DNA from: Sycobia sp. Sy_11
Taxonomy: Eukaryota > Arthropoda > Insecta > Hymenoptera > Epichrysomallidae
Assembly: GCA_018907035.1 (NCBI GenBank)
Contig: JACCIC010000175.1
Location: 1,146,501-1,210,500 of the forward strand
DNA length: 64,000 bases
Reading direction: 5' to 3'
Part shown: positions 48,511-61,959 of the stretch, one piece after another
How the letters are laid out: every line of letters begins with the position of its first letter
Position numbering within the stretch: the stretch's first letter is position 1
Translations under genes and position numbers: made by a program
Notes under the pieces: model-generated
What the model saw: only the letters and a program-made list of their open reading frames with translations
The model's database searches: none
Told to the model about the DNA's origin: nothing

Positions 48511-50059
48511 ATTTCTCTGTCACTCGCTCTATTTCTGCCACTATCCGTATGGGTGGATGGAGGTGGATAATTGTTTCTCGTAAATGCGGGAAATTATATT
48601 CACTATCTATATATTTATATATATCTATTTATATTTACATATTGAAAGATAAAGTAGTTATTTATTACAGGAAATTATGTAAATCTCTTGAATATTATCC
48701 CAATGGACAAAATTAAATAACTAGAAAAAATATGAAATCGGAGTTAAAAACTATTCATTCTTTGGTATCTTTAGAATGAGAAACTTTTTTTGCACTGAAT
48801 TGATTTTATTATATTAAAAAAGCGCATACCTTCCTATTGAGCCTAATTATGTTGAGTGCATTGGGATGCAATTTGACGATGTAATAAATATGCAAAATTT
48901 TGAAAACATGATTTCCAAAATTATAGGGCACGGTCGCTGGTGCTATATTCTATAGATGACCTGTTTGTCTTCGGAACGAGACTCTACTCATTGACGTACG
49001 AGAACTGATTGGGCGTCCATGGCAATTAAAATAATCTCATATCTTTTAAATTATCGATGTGCGTATGTTAATGAAACGGTTTTGCAATTATTTAAAAGAA
49101 AAAAAACAAACAATTAATCTAAATTCCATATTTTTCAATGGAGACAATGTAGACTGTAACAAATCGATCTATAAGAAGAATCACGTTAGTACATAATTTT
49201 GCTTTTTCTTATACAACACACCATTTCTTTGTAATTTCTGTATAATACCACAGTACACTTTTTCTTCTTGTATGCAATAAATTTTTATAAATTATTTTTA
49301 TAAAGTATATTATTTTGTCAGAGGCGGAAGGAGTGATAGAGGTAGAGAGAAAGAGAGAGAGAGAGAGAGAGGGACGGAGAGGAGACTGAAAAAATTGATT
49401 TATGCCATAGCTTAACTTTATTATATAACATAATAATGTAAAGATTATAAAACGCACAGTTCTATCAGCTTATTAAAAATAATATAATTTTCAAACAGTC
49501 CATTAAATGCATAACTAGCTTAAAATTTTTTTTTAAACATGATTTGCAGAAAAATTATGAAAAATTCAAGTAGTAAGTAAAAAATGGTAAAAACAATAAA
49601 TTAAGTAGTAAAAATAACTTATGTAAAAAATTCAAATAGAAGAATAAAATTGTAGAAAAATTAAAACTTAAATTCAAAAATCAAAACTTAAAATCAAAAT
49701 TATTAAATATATTTTTCAATTTTTTTACTAAAATGAAAAGCGCGGACCCCATAGAAAAGTTACTAATTATGCAAGCAAAAATATTTAGTATTCTTTAAAT
49801 TTGCGTCAATCAGCTCATTCTATTCGACGTTTTTCTTTTTAGTGAACAATATTATTTAGTGTACAATATTATTTAGTGAACAATGAATATTATTGAAACT
49901 TTTGAATTTACGTTCTTTTTTTCAAGAATTTTGCTTTGAACATCAATTTTTTACATTAGTTATTTTGTACTCTCTAGTTATAATTTTTGCCATTTCTTCT
50001 AATTTTTGGTTGATTTTTTTGTTATTTTTTATTTTTTATTTCCGGATTTCTATTACGTG
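48511..50059. other. AT-rich intergenic DNA
   Basis: A (GA)n run at 49346-49373 and tandem-like A-rich sequence at 49550-49740. No gene seen. Confidence 0.5.
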
Positions 50060-50460
50060 CGAGTAGGCGCGTGCGATTTGAAACATATCGATACAAATTA
50101 ACTCAAGGTAGCCGCGAATACAGAAATCCGCATTCGGAGACCCGGATCCCCAGATCCCGAATAATCACGATGGATCAGAGTTTACATACAAATTTTCGGT
50201 CCTATGAGGACGTGTGGAAGCTTGTTAAACTTATTTTTCCAGATTTGATGAAAAATATATATACATGCCGCATTGATTTAAAGAAAAGCACGCAAAACTT
50301 TAACTTTACATAACGTTTATTAAGAACCAGAACTCGAGTCAGAACTATTGTAAATACTGAATCCGAATATTTATAGTTTTTTTTTTTTTGTTTTGTATAT
50401 AAATAAAAGATTTTGGTTATTGAGTAAAAAAAAAAAAAAGAAAAAAAAGAAAAAAGAAAT
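50060..50460 (+). other. probable retroposed transcript of unknown origin
   Basis: A segment with moderate GC contains an open frame from ATG 50170 (MDQSLHTNFRSYEDVWKLVK) to TAA at 50311. About 90 bp later AATAAA (50402-50407) is followed 18 bp on by a long A-rich tract (50426-50458). A polyadenylation signal at the right distance from a genomic poly(A) tract is the mark of a processed mRNA inserted by retroposition. I do not recognise the protein, and no clear target-site duplication was found. Confidence 0.4.
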
Positions 50461-50499
50461 TCAATCCTTTTTGGCAGATTATATAGAAGTGCCGCTTTA

Positions 50500-50821
50500 A
50501 TTTAATAATACATGCGAGCGGAGATTCCGGGCAGTTCCGGGTATGGCGGTCATAGGGGTAGGCTACGTATTCTGACTGCATCGGCATCTCGAACTCTGCA
50601 TCCTTCCTATACATTAGTGTTACTTTCCCTCCTCTCTTTCTCTCTATCTCCCTCTCTCCTCTCGCGAGAGTCCAGGACGATGCCGCAGTCGCATTATCTT
50701 CTATCCCTCTTTCCCTCTTATTCGTTGGCTCGCTCTCCAGCTCGCTGTGTATTCCATTATGTAATGGACCATTGTATTGCTGCGCGCAGCGCGCGCTATC
50801 CTCACCCCCGCTTCATGGATG

Positions 50822-50864
<43 letters not shown>

Positions 50865-51300
50865 AGGACGAGGAAAAGAGTGCGAGAGTGAGAGAGGTAG
50901 AGAGGGTTGAAGAGAAATTACGCTGGGGTGTCGTACACATCCACACACATGCATACACGCGCCCACACGCATACAAATAAACCAAGCCATCCCGAGAACA
51001 TCCGCGACGCGAAGTGCGCATCGCGCACGGATGCATATATATATATACAGACTGTCCGAGAGTCGACTCGCGCTCGGGCTTCGGTCCGTAATTAAAGGAA
51101 ACGCTTGCAATTGGAATTATTAACGAAGCCCTCTATGTATACCGGTTTCCTCTTCTGCCCTCGTTCTCTGGGCTGTGAATTTTATATATACGTATATACC
51201 TACGTATAGCGGAAGCCGACGAGAACACGCGCGGGGCGCTGAATGCGACGCGCGCGCCTGTCCGGCAGCCGTCCCGTAATAATTAGCTTGGCAGTTTCCG
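50500..51300. other. GC/CpG-rich island of unknown role
   Basis: CpG-dense sequence (for example TGCTGCGCGCAGCGCGCGCT at 50779 and GCGACGCGCGCGCCTGTCCG at 51245) with a (TA)n run at 50826-50862 stands out from its flanks. It looks like the promoter regions of the two genes in this window, but no downstream exon can be supported. Open frames through it are simple-sequence artefacts. Confidence 0.35.
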
Positions 51301-51681
51301 CTTTTTTTCCGACGAGAATTTGATTTGGAATAGGTGTAATGGGCGGGGAGGGGGGGGTGAACTGCGCGACGAGCAACAAAGAATTTCTGATTTTCTTTTC
51401 GTAAGAACGAAGTATAAATCGAGAGCGCACCTGTTAGCCGTATTGTTGTTTTATTTTATCGTTTACCATATTGCGTCGTCGAAAAAGCTTTCTTTCACAC
51501 TAGTTATTTACACAATATATATTATATATATTAATTACTATAGATAATTTAAAAATATAATAAATTTGAAAGTTCTGTTGCATTAACATTGCGTTTAGGA
51601 CTATTAATAAAACAAATTTTTAACGTTTTGCTTTCCGCGCGCGTGCTCTGCATCGGTTAATTGAAAAAAGAAGATCTATGC

Positions 51682-51732
<51 letters not shown>

Positions 51733-51832
51733 GAGGGGGGGGATAGGAATACAGCGCGTAGAAGACGACGAAAATCTTGCGAAAATGCCTGCCCGTATAT
51801 ACCACGTCGAGAGTGAATAATTGGACGCGCGC

Positions 51833-51879
<47 letters not shown>

Positions 51880-53303
51880 GCGAAAAACGTGAAAACTGTG
51901 AAACAAGAAGGAAGAGAGAACTTCAAGAGAGGATCATCAAATGTAGGAAGAGCGAAGAAGGGAAGGACGTAGAGGAATGCTTGTTGTGACTGAAGAGTCA
52001 GAATACGGGAGAGGGGAGAGTTGCAAATTTGAAATGAAGTTCCTTTTAGTTGGATAAATTCACCTTTGGATGTACCATTTCTTTAAAAAGTTGCTTAAAA
52101 TTGTATAGTTGTATAGTTGAAATCGATTTGACATATAAGAGTTTAATATTAAATTAATACTATGGATAATATTAAATTTTGAAAATAATTTGAAATACAA
52201 AATATGAAAGTAGAAATTATATAAATAAGTGTGGTATATTGATCAATTACATCAGTTGTAAAAAATAACGCATAAAAAACACGTTCTTTCTATAGATCCA
52301 GTTAACGAATAAAATAAGTTATAATAAAATATAGTTATATAATAAAATAGATAATAAAATAAAAAAAATAAGTTTTGTGAAATGAATATCGAGAAAATTG
52401 AGATTCATTAGAAGTTCGGGGATTTCAATAAAAATTATATATAGAATAAATATAATTTGAAATATTATGAATATAAATTACCTACATTAATTTAATGTAT
52501 TCTGAAATAAATTAAAAAATTCTATATCGCCAAAATAATTTTGAATCTAGTCCGCCAGTAAATTCTTGAGTCAATTATGCTATGTATGTAATCGGCGGTA
52601 AACAAAGAAACATTATGGAGAAATTTTAGAAAATAAAAAAACGAAAAAAGTTTCCAAAAAAATTGTACCTATCATATAGTGGAGATTGGCGATAAGAAGA
52701 ATTTCACGGTGAAAACCATAAAAATCATGTTTTTTGCGTTTATCTTTAAAAGTATTAAAAAATTAAAAAAAAAAACTTCTTTTATATTTGTTGTATTTTT
52801 TGTTGTAATTGTGATAGATTTTGAGAAAAATAGGCTTGAATGGAAGTCAAGAATTATCCACGAGGCTTTGAGAGATGCTTATTTTTTTAATTTTAAATAT
52901 AAAAATGCGGTCTTTGTGGATGCTATTCATGCATCGAGGTATGGTTATTTTGAATAACATTCCGGAAAGCACCGCCCTCTCGATTTAAATGAAAGTTTAT
53001 AGATTTATGTTTTTTAGGTATTTCTACGCATATCTACAAATATCGAAGTGGCTTTTGGCAAAAATTTAATTTCGTGACAAAATCCATCAAAACTTTAATT
53101 TTCGAATTTATCTCTCACGATACGTAAAATGTTCAAAATATTTCGAACGAATGTTATATAGATTTCATCAAAATAGATATTTTCTGTTCTATTCATTTTT
53201 TCGGTGTAAACGATATTTCTAGAGAAAAATTTTGGGGGACTAATTGAATATAGCCACACCATTGCCGATACCCCGAATGACTCCTGAGACTGCATGATTC
53301 AAG

Positions 53304-53348
<45 letters not shown>

Positions 53349-54148
53349 TTTTATTAAACTATTATCTGTCAACTCGTTTTCAACTACATATCATTGTTAA
53401 GTAAATTGTGGAAAAGATGGTATAACGAAAGTTGAATTTATCAACTAAAAGGAACTTTATTTCTCTTCTCTGGTCCTTCCGCGTACGATGTCCTTCTTCC
53501 TTCCATTTGCCGTGCACACAAATATGCGTGTATGTATATGTATATATACATATCCACATCTATGAATACGTACACATACAGAGCCTCTTTTTTCCAACTC
53601 TTGATGTAGAGCCCACGCGCGAAGGATTGTCGCACGGTCTTTCTGCACGTCTGCTCTCTTCTGCGAATAGTGATGAGTAATAACTGTTATAATTGTGGGC
53701 TATTCAAACCCTTTTATTTACACAGACACACACGCGCGCGTTTGAATCTGTGAATGAGAAAAATTGGACGTCTCTAAATTTTCCAGAAAAATAAACTTTT
53801 TCAATTTGATGTGCCTATTTATTGACCATCGCTTGATCAATTTAAAAAAATTAAACGTCAAAGAGTGTTATAATTCTCTTAACAATACGAGTGTCTGACG
53901 ATTGTTCCGAAACAAAACCAATAAATAATTGCTAAATACGAAAAGTGCGCGTGCATGTACATGATGAAAAATCGTCGTTTAAATACGATTGAAATACGAG
54001 TTAGCAAAGTAGAAGAAGACCTTGACAAATAACAGACTGTTATTTTCGAAATAACTCGCTATTTTTTCAAGCTGCTTATAAACAATTTTCCATCGATTAC
54101 TTTCGTGAAAAATATTTATGTATACATATTTTTTTAATTTTCAATAAA

Positions 54149-54197
<49 letters not shown>

Positions 54198-54674
54198 TGT
54201 GTGTGTTTTAAAAATTGTTCGTAATATGCCAAAAGGAACTTTTTATTTTTATTGACTACCTCATTGGTTTTACGAAAAGGCATTATAGAGATATGTAATT
54301 CTTTATGGAAAATTTTCATTTTTTGCATGTGGTTTTTTTAAGATTTATCATATGGTTGTTGAGAAAGAGACGCGCCAATTTAAGAAAAGTTTTTTTTTTT
54401 TTTTTTTGAAACATCTCAAGCGGGTTTAGCTGGATCGAGACATTTTTGTTTGCGTCTTCAAGCGTCAATTTTTTATTAAAGTTTAGCTCATACCCCGCTC
54501 CTCTTTACTTTTGCTTCAGGCTATACGCTAAACGTAAGCTTCGGCTGAAAACTAATTATGGTCGCGCAAACAAAAATTTCTTTTCATAATTAATTTGAAT
54601 GTTTGGTCGTTTATAAAGCACGTTGGAAAAGTTAATTTACTGTTTGTTAAATGAAGTGTAGATGTGTACGAGGA

Positions 54675-54731
<57 letters not shown>

Positions 54732-57375
54732 AGATGTATTAGCGAATTAGGATTCAAGCAAAAAACATCTTTATGACATAAACAGTTATTAGAATGTACT
54801 GCCTTCCGCGAATGGAAGGATTTTCAAGACGATGTGATATACTTTTCATATAAATTAGAATTTCCTACACAAGACAGCAAGCACGAGACTTCTAAGTCTC
54901 CTAAGTAGAAACGACCGAATTCATTCCGCTAAAAGAATTCTAGTAATCACCGGGTGATGGCTCCACGAATCGAATTCAATGCCATAAAAAGAAGAAGAAG
55001 AAGAAATTAGAATTAGTTTAGAGTTTCGTATGGAAATATATATACTATTTAGGTTATATTTTATAATTTACATCTATTGTTACACCAATATCCACAGTTT
55101 TTATCGTGTAGACTAGAAAAATGTACGACCTTTTTTAGTCCCTAAAGCCTATGATAGTAGTTTTTTGATTATTAATCTTCATTGTAGTTTTTTTTTTGAT
55201 GTGCCAAAATATTATATACATTAGGATTATAATGGATTACAATGGATTATAATGAGTTGTCGAAATTTCAGCGAATTTGTCTGATTCAATAAAAATTATA
55301 AAATGTATGATTTTATTTTTAATTGAACATGTATGTAACTAATCATTTTTATCGTATATCTACATACATATATCTGCATTAAATTGATTTTTATTTATAT
55401 TTTATTCATTAATTTTATTATATTTCTTTAAAGTCTTTTTTTAAGTTTTTACTTAATGATCTATTTAAGAGAGGATCTAAGGGTACAATAACTGGATCAT
55501 ACCGTTTTTTATTCCGCATTCGATTGAACTCTTTTATACTCTTTTAATCATCATTTTATAATTTGCAAAAGATCAACATTATTGTATTTGCAATACAGCG
55601 CTATAGAAAAATACGTAAAGATTAACTTTATATATAAATTATTATTATTATTATATCTTATTATACATTTAGCGGTGTCATCAATTATATATAATACAGT
55701 AATCTTCGCTGTTACACATACACTCACACCCGTACCCATACCCCCCCCCCTCACGCGCACGCACGTACGCACACACAGAGTGATTGTTTAATTCGAACTA
55801 TGACACTTATGGCTATATTTATATATCTTCTGTATTTATAATTATGTTTTGTGAGTTTACAGCTATTATAGAAATTCGAATCAAGGGGATATAATTTATG
55901 AATGTAGACGGAGTTAGATAACTAGAGAGCAAAATATATTATTATATTGATATAGATGGCAAATTTTACTGACGCCAAATAGTTTTATATCAAAGTATGT
56001 GGTAAACTATTCGAGAAAAATATATCTATAAACATTTGACACTGGATAATTTATATGGATAGCTTTTAAATAGAAATTTGATATGAACGTATTAAGTAAT
56101 ACGCATAATCGTGAATAATTATGTAATATTTAGGAATTTTCATATTTAGTAAATTATCTACAAGAAATCTAATAACACGGTGTGAAATCTGACATTTTAA
56201 TTTTTTTAAATAGTCGCCTCAGTTTTATGTACATAAAAATTTTAGGACAATTTAAAATGGCTGCAATCGATTGGATTATAGTCGGATGTATGGATCGCAG
56301 GCAACGGCCGCATATACGTACTATCCGAATAAACGCTTAAAGTAGAAAAAGAGTTCTTTGCGATGCCATATAGTAGTGCGTACCTTTGGCATACGAAAGA
56401 ATCTGTATGGGTTTTATTGCATATAATTTTAGTAACCAGAGACCGGCTTTACGAAATTTTGTGTAATAGACTACATATGTATTATTACTACAAATTAAAT
56501 ATTATTAACAATGGTGAGGAGAAGTAAAAATAATGTCATGAAATGGGCGGTATGGAAGTAGGTGAAAGTATTATTTAGATTATTAATAAAATGGCGGAGT
56601 TCTTTAAAAATTTCTTCGGAAACAAACTGTAAATTATCGAAATACTTAAAGGTGAAGTATAAGAAATGTAATAGCGAAGTTAAGTGTTTAAAAACACATC
56701 TTGGAGTTATCTTTACATCATCGAAAGGGTTTTATAAAGGGATATTGATGTTGTAAAAAACTTCACTTTTTATCGAACTATTAATACTAATTTAAGTTTT
56801 CATTTTATGCCTGAACCTGAAGTTGCTAAAATTTATTTTGTGATATTGGAATGGAAAAAAAAATTGATCAAGAATATGGATCCAAATAATAAAAATTAAA
56901 TGCGATAAGAAAACAATCATTTGCGGCTGTAATGTGATAGTGATGTTGCTAAACAAAATATACATATAAGAATTATTAAGAGAAATAAATCTATTTTCAA
57001 AATTATTTTTTATTGAATTTTTTTTTGTTGCATTGTGTGATTAATTAAAACGTGAAGAAAACAATTATATTATATTTATTCTGTTTTTTAATATGCTATG
57101 GATTTTTAAAATATAGTACATCGTTTCAATAAATATTTTAATTATAAACACTTATTTTTTAAATTTAAAACATTATCGGTTGACCTCATATTCATTCTGT
57201 AATATGATAACACTTATAGCTGTCATTTTTGCTTTGATGAGGTGACACCGAAGATATGATGGGCGTTTTTTTTGCTAATGTGAATATAAATCCTACATGC
57301 TACTAAGTAACATTAAGAGTTTTGCAAAGTAAGTGAGTATGTATCATAGGCTTGGTTGAAATAATAAACTTACTA
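51301..57375. other. AT-rich intergenic DNA with many microsatellites
   Basis: Runs include (TA)n 51683-51730, (GC)n/(GT)n 51828-51874, (CT)n 53303-53344, (GT)n 54150-54206, (TA)n 54676-54730 and poly(C) near 55741. A short candidate MITE at about 54445-54590 has 12-bp inverted ends TTTTTGTTTGCG and CGCAAACAAAAA. Block 53095-53240 is a diverged relative of 5860-5990. No gene is supported. Confidence 0.5.
54150..54206. repeat. (GT)n microsatellite
   Basis: About 28 GT units with a GCGC interruption near the end. Confidence 0.95.
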
Positions 57376-59192
57376 ATAGTCTGAGAGCTAGTGACATTTT
57401 TTGCCATGGATCTATCCTCGACCGAAAATTAGTTTAAATGATTCGTTTCAATGTACTTTAAAACGTAGCGATCGTCCGTTCCGTTAATTAATCTGGATGT
57501 GGCAACCTCAGGTACCCAAACTTTGTCAAAATATTAAAAAAATTATAAAAACCAAGTTTTATGGGATAATTTTGAGTTTAGAAAAAAAATTGTTCCAACA
57601 AAAATTGAAGATCCTATTGAAATAAATTTTTTATGTTCTATCAACTTTTACTCTCAAGTTAATAATTATCAAGAAAAACGAGATTAATAATGAGCGTTTT
57701 GAGCTACTATCATTAGTTCATCATCAGATGCTACTATCATCAGTTCATCATCAGATGCTACTATCATCAGATTACTGAATTTTGCTCATAAAATTATAGT
57801 TTTAAAGCAAAAATATATCTAATGTAAAAAATTTATGTTAGGTAGACATTCAAATTTTGTTTAAAACAATTTTTAACAAAATCTCTATTGTTTCATATAT
57901 CATTATTTATTTATTATTATATACAAAGTTTTAAAGGTATTTCAGTATTAATTTAGCCAATTTGATGTATAATATTAATGTTCCGAAGCTACAAAAATTA
58001 TTTGTAAAAACCTTTTCCTAGTTGTTATAAGTTTTACATTACAAATAAATTCAAAATACTAAAATACAATAATGGTGATGGAAATTTGTTATATGAAAAT
58101 ATGATAGTGACATATCATATACGTATAGTTCATTATTTAAAAATATTACATATTTTTTTCCAGAAAATTTTATAAATTATTGCAATAATATATACGCCTT
58201 TTTAATTTATAATAATTATATATTCGTATGCCATTATAATGCATACGAAAAAAATAATTTTAAAGTGCTTGTAAAATTACAGAAATTATGTACGCTCGCA
58301 TCATATTGACAGAGAATAATATAATAGTAAAATATGACAAAAATTATTCAAATGACCATAAGATTCTGGAAAATGAATTAGGTGCTTCGATGACAGTGTA
58401 CCACGCGAGATATCCATTGTGTTCCAGGTTCCCCGAAAGCGCGTGCTACAACTACAGTATGACCCATCAGTTTTCATTTATCCTCGCAAAATTCTTTTTC
58501 CATCTTGTTCTACAATACATATAACTTCATTCACAATAATTTTTAGGACTTCATCAACCTGGAATTGAAGCTGCAAGTTTCAAACTGTAGTCGAAGCATG
58601 CGCTTTCGAGTGCACTTTACTCACCGGTTTTGTTATGCGGAATGTATTTTACATTGTTTCAGCAGACATACATTCCAGATTGTTGCAGTCCTAAAAATTA
58701 TTGGAAATGAGCTTGCATGTATTGTAGAATAAGATAAAAAGGAATTTTGCGAGGATAAATGACAATTGATGGATAAAACTGCAGCTGTAGCACGCGTTTT
58801 CGGGGGACCTGATACACGATCGATATCTTACGTGGTGCATTGTTGTCGAATCACCTAATACATTTTCCAGAATCTTATTGTCATTTGAATAATTTTTGTA
58901 ATATTTATCTGTTACATTATTTTCTGACAGAGTGTGATACGAGTGAAAAATTTTTTTATCTTACGTATCGACTGTTCTTATCATTTTTTAAACATTGGTT
59001 TTAACAAAACTTGGTTTTTATAATTTTTTTTAACATTTTTACAAAGTTTGGGTGCCTAGCGTTACCATATCTAGATTAGTTAACGCAGCGGATGATTGCT
59101 CCACTCTTTAGTACATTCAAAGAAATCATTTAAACTAATTTTAGGCCGAGGATAAATTGGTCACTAAAATATATCGCTGACTCCCAGACTAT
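57376..59192. mobile_element. 1.8-kb foldback element with long inverted arms
   Basis: Outer arms 57376-57570 and 58985-59192 are reverse complements at moderate identity; AAAATTAGTTTAAATGATT on the left pairs with AATCATTTAAACTAATTTTA on the right. Inner arms 58290-58530 and 58715-58930 also pair, with AGCGCGTGCTACAACTACAG facing CTGCAGCTGTAGCACGCG. The right arm is contiguous, while the left is split by about 650 bp (57600-58270) that includes a 27-bp minisatellite at 57703-57771. No transposase is present. The short open frame at 58288-58524 is simply the inner arm. Confidence 0.7.
57703..57771. repeat. 27-bp minisatellite, 2.6 copies
   Basis: The unit GCTACTATCATCAGTTCATC plus 7 bp occurs twice in full and once in part, with one C/T difference. 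It lies in the extra segment of the foldback element's left arm. Confidence 0.9.
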
Positions 59193-59271
59193 AATATATC
59201 GAATGGAAATCGGTATTTTAGAAGTCGAAATGTACATAAAGCAGTTTCACACTATTTTTCTTACTTCATTT

Positions 59272-59430
59272 TACGTCGCTCTATTTATGATTTTAAATAA
59301 CGATTCTTATCAGCGACGGACGTCTACGATATGTTTGTAAACAAAGCACATGTAAATTGTTACAGGGACTAGAACTCGGATCACCGAATTACTAATCCTT
59401 CGCTATAGTGATTGAACCATGGTAGGCCTT
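59272..59430 (-). repeat. tRNA-derived SINE, family 2, copy 2
   Basis: It shares GTTTGTAAACAAAGCACATGT and the CGCTCTATTTATG end phrase with 48290-48510. On the minus strand the head has TGGTTCAATCACTATAGCG (A-box-like) and GATCCGAGTTCTAGTCCCTG (B-box-like). No A-rich tail is clear. Confidence 0.65.
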
Positions 59431-59985
59431 AATATTAAATTTTATTGAAATATACAAAAATTAATATCAAATAATCTTTCTTTTCATGATCTATTAGTAG
59501 GAACTCTTATTCAAAGTATAAACAAAGATAAGGGTTTAGTAGAGTAGAACCTCCTTAGTACAATAAAAGTTTTCGTGGTTCAGTCGCTGCTTGCTTGCAG
59601 AGAAGAGACCACTTGCTTAAATCATATACAATTAACTGTGTTTTATTCTTCTTTTTATTTATCTGCTTTTCATAAAATCCTATAAAATTCTGATGCAAAT
59701 TCATAGAAATATATCATTAAAATCTAGCAAAGATACACTAATTACGTGTATAGTACAATAATAAATATACGTTTGCTATATTTGTACTCGTGTACTGCCG
59801 AAACCGGCACAGAGCGTTCTTTTGTAATTCCATTTTACGAATGAATGAAAGGATAAGGAAGTAAGAAAAAAAAGACTCCAACACCATTCTTATTGCGCCC
59901 GCGCCTGCTGTGTTCTTTCTGCAGTGAAGGCCCCTAAATCTTATAAATTTTGAAAAGATCGCGATATATGTATACTACTTACTCT
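59431..59985. other. intergenic DNA
   Basis: No gene or repeat that I can support. Confidence 0.4.
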
Positions 59986-60186
59986 TGCCTAGTTTTTTTC
60001 TCTCTCACCTCTCCGCCTCCACTCCCATCCTCTTGCTGGTAATCATTTATGATGCAACGGTCTTCGGTTTCTATGAGTTCAGCAGCAGCGGGGGCAGAGT
60101 CATGCTCGTTTTGCTCGTCGTAAAATGCGCATAAGCTAAATGCGGAGTCGGAAGAAAAGAGAGTCACAGGGTATATATATATATAC

Positions 60187-60234
<48 letters not shown>

Positions 60235-60534
60235 TTAACAGGGACTACTCGTGCGACGAGTGTTCGTATAATGCCCATGAAGGTGGAGGATAGGGAAGTA
60301 CCAAGCCTCCGAGTGTGCGTCTGTGAAAGAGACAGGAAAGGGTGATCGGCAGAGAGAAGGGGGAGGGAATTATGCGGCAGTCCAGCTACGCGTGTCCCAC
60401 GAAGAGAAAAGAGAGCGAGAGAATGAGAGAGGATGCGGATGCGCCAGTAGTAATAGCGCGCTTCGGACGGACGAGGATCGTGCAGTGGAGCGTATGAACG
60501 CTAGGGACTCCAAAGGGGAGAGCGAGGTATATAT

Positions 60535-60586
<52 letters not shown>

Positions 60587-61456
60587 TACGAAAGCCGTGC
60601 GCGCATACTCATAGGGTGCGTAAAATTATTAGCCTTAATTGGAGTTGGGCGCCGCGGCCTAGATTGCGTGTATAGATTGTTTTTGCAACACCTTTCGCGC
60701 TTTCAACCGTGCAGTAGGAGGAGATGGATGATGAGTAACACAGGAATGAGATAGTGGGAAAAAGGGCAACGAACACCTTCCCTTGTACGCCCATCTACTT
60801 CCGCGTCCCTGCATTGTCACAACCATTTTTATCGATGCGCATGGTTCGCCCAGCACTAATGATATATATAGGGTCATTTAACAAGTACCTAGCCTCACCG
60901 TCACAATCAGCCTATCGCACCAGAAATACACTACAGTCCGTAGTTGTAGTTTATATTCAGATCTTAGTTATAGTTTATTTTTGAGAGTGTGTAAAAGAAA
61001 GTGAAAGCAAAAGTGGGTGCCACGTTTGATGAATATAGACAACAAGCCCATTCGTGTGACCAGCCGCTGCGATCGCGATACCTTTAGGTAGGATAGGGTC
61101 GGCGTACGGGGGGTCGCCAGCCGCCGAAAAGGCGTTAGGTTCAAGAGAGTACGCGAGCTCCTCTCTTTTGTGCTCAATCACCTGCCGGTACAGACCTTCG
61201 AAAAGAAGATCTCCTCTGCCGTGTGCCGAACTTCGTTTAGAGAAAGAGTGAGTACGGTGACTGCCTTTTGATTAACATAGGCGTTGATAGGTGACGTGCG
61301 GGGTACGTAAGTATTTCTTGCAGTGTTGCGTACCTAAATAAGAATATTTAAGAGGTACTGCCCTTCAATCCGGAGTTGATTGATTAGGCTTGTCGATCCG
61401 ATTAGTGCGGGAGATTTGCGCGGAAGTACGTTCTACGGCAGTTGAATCATGTAAGT
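59986..61456 (+). promoter_or_regulatory. GC-rich island, possible promoter and noncoding first exon of a gene to the right
   Basis: CpG-rich sequence with (TA)n runs at 60172-60236 and 60540-60585 is followed by a stretch that ends at GAATCAT|GTAAGTTTT (61451), a consensus splice donor; another donor-like GTGAGTAC is at 61248. There is no long open frame with codon-like composition, so a 5'-UTR exon is the best reading. The next 2.5 kb, all transposon relics and satellite, would be first-intron sequence. The downstream gene is not in the window. Confidence 0.35.
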
Positions 61457-61959
61457 TTTAGGATAGACGGCGATATCGGGTTACGTGCGCTCATTCTGGG
61501 GGACTAACGCGGGGCAGTAATTGTAGTATAAACACTAAGTTTCATTCTGAATTTTCGAAAATTGTTAATTAATTGCTACTTAACAAATAGTCAAAGTTTT
61601 TGAACAAATTTGAACTTCAAAAAAATCTTAACTTTTGGTACATTAATTTTTGGGAATAAATCTTAGGAGCTTTTTTATTAAAATGAACTATATTTTTAGT
61701 AAAAAATTTATCCAGTATTAACTGAGTAACTTCAATATAGTACTAAATTAGCTGTTTAAATCTAGTGAGAAATATCAACATATGCAATGAAGAATCTTCG
61801 GATTTCTTCAATGAGATTTTTGAAAAATTTAAATTAATTGAAAAGTTCGAGTTTGCCTTGAAAAATTCTGAAAACCATTGAGGATATTTTTTTCATTGGT
61901 CATTTTTTTTCTTGCATAATTTACATTAAACTTAATTGTTTCCTTATTGCACTCAAGCC
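61457..61959. other. AT-rich sequence, presumed intron
   Basis: No coding signal. A block near 61820-61920 (TTGAAAAATTCTGAAAA, TTTTTTTCTTGCATAATT) resembles 37280-37370 on the opposite strand, pointing to an old dispersed repeat. Confidence 0.35.

Noticed and set aside
52679..52957. Open frame of 92 aa with a hydrophobic stretch
   Set aside because: Very AT-rich, Lys/Phe-dominated composition matching the background; no conserved motif, splice or promoter context.
58288..58524. Open frame of 78 aa as a gene
   Set aside because: It coincides with the inner arm of the foldback element and has an imperfect inverted copy at 58715-58930.
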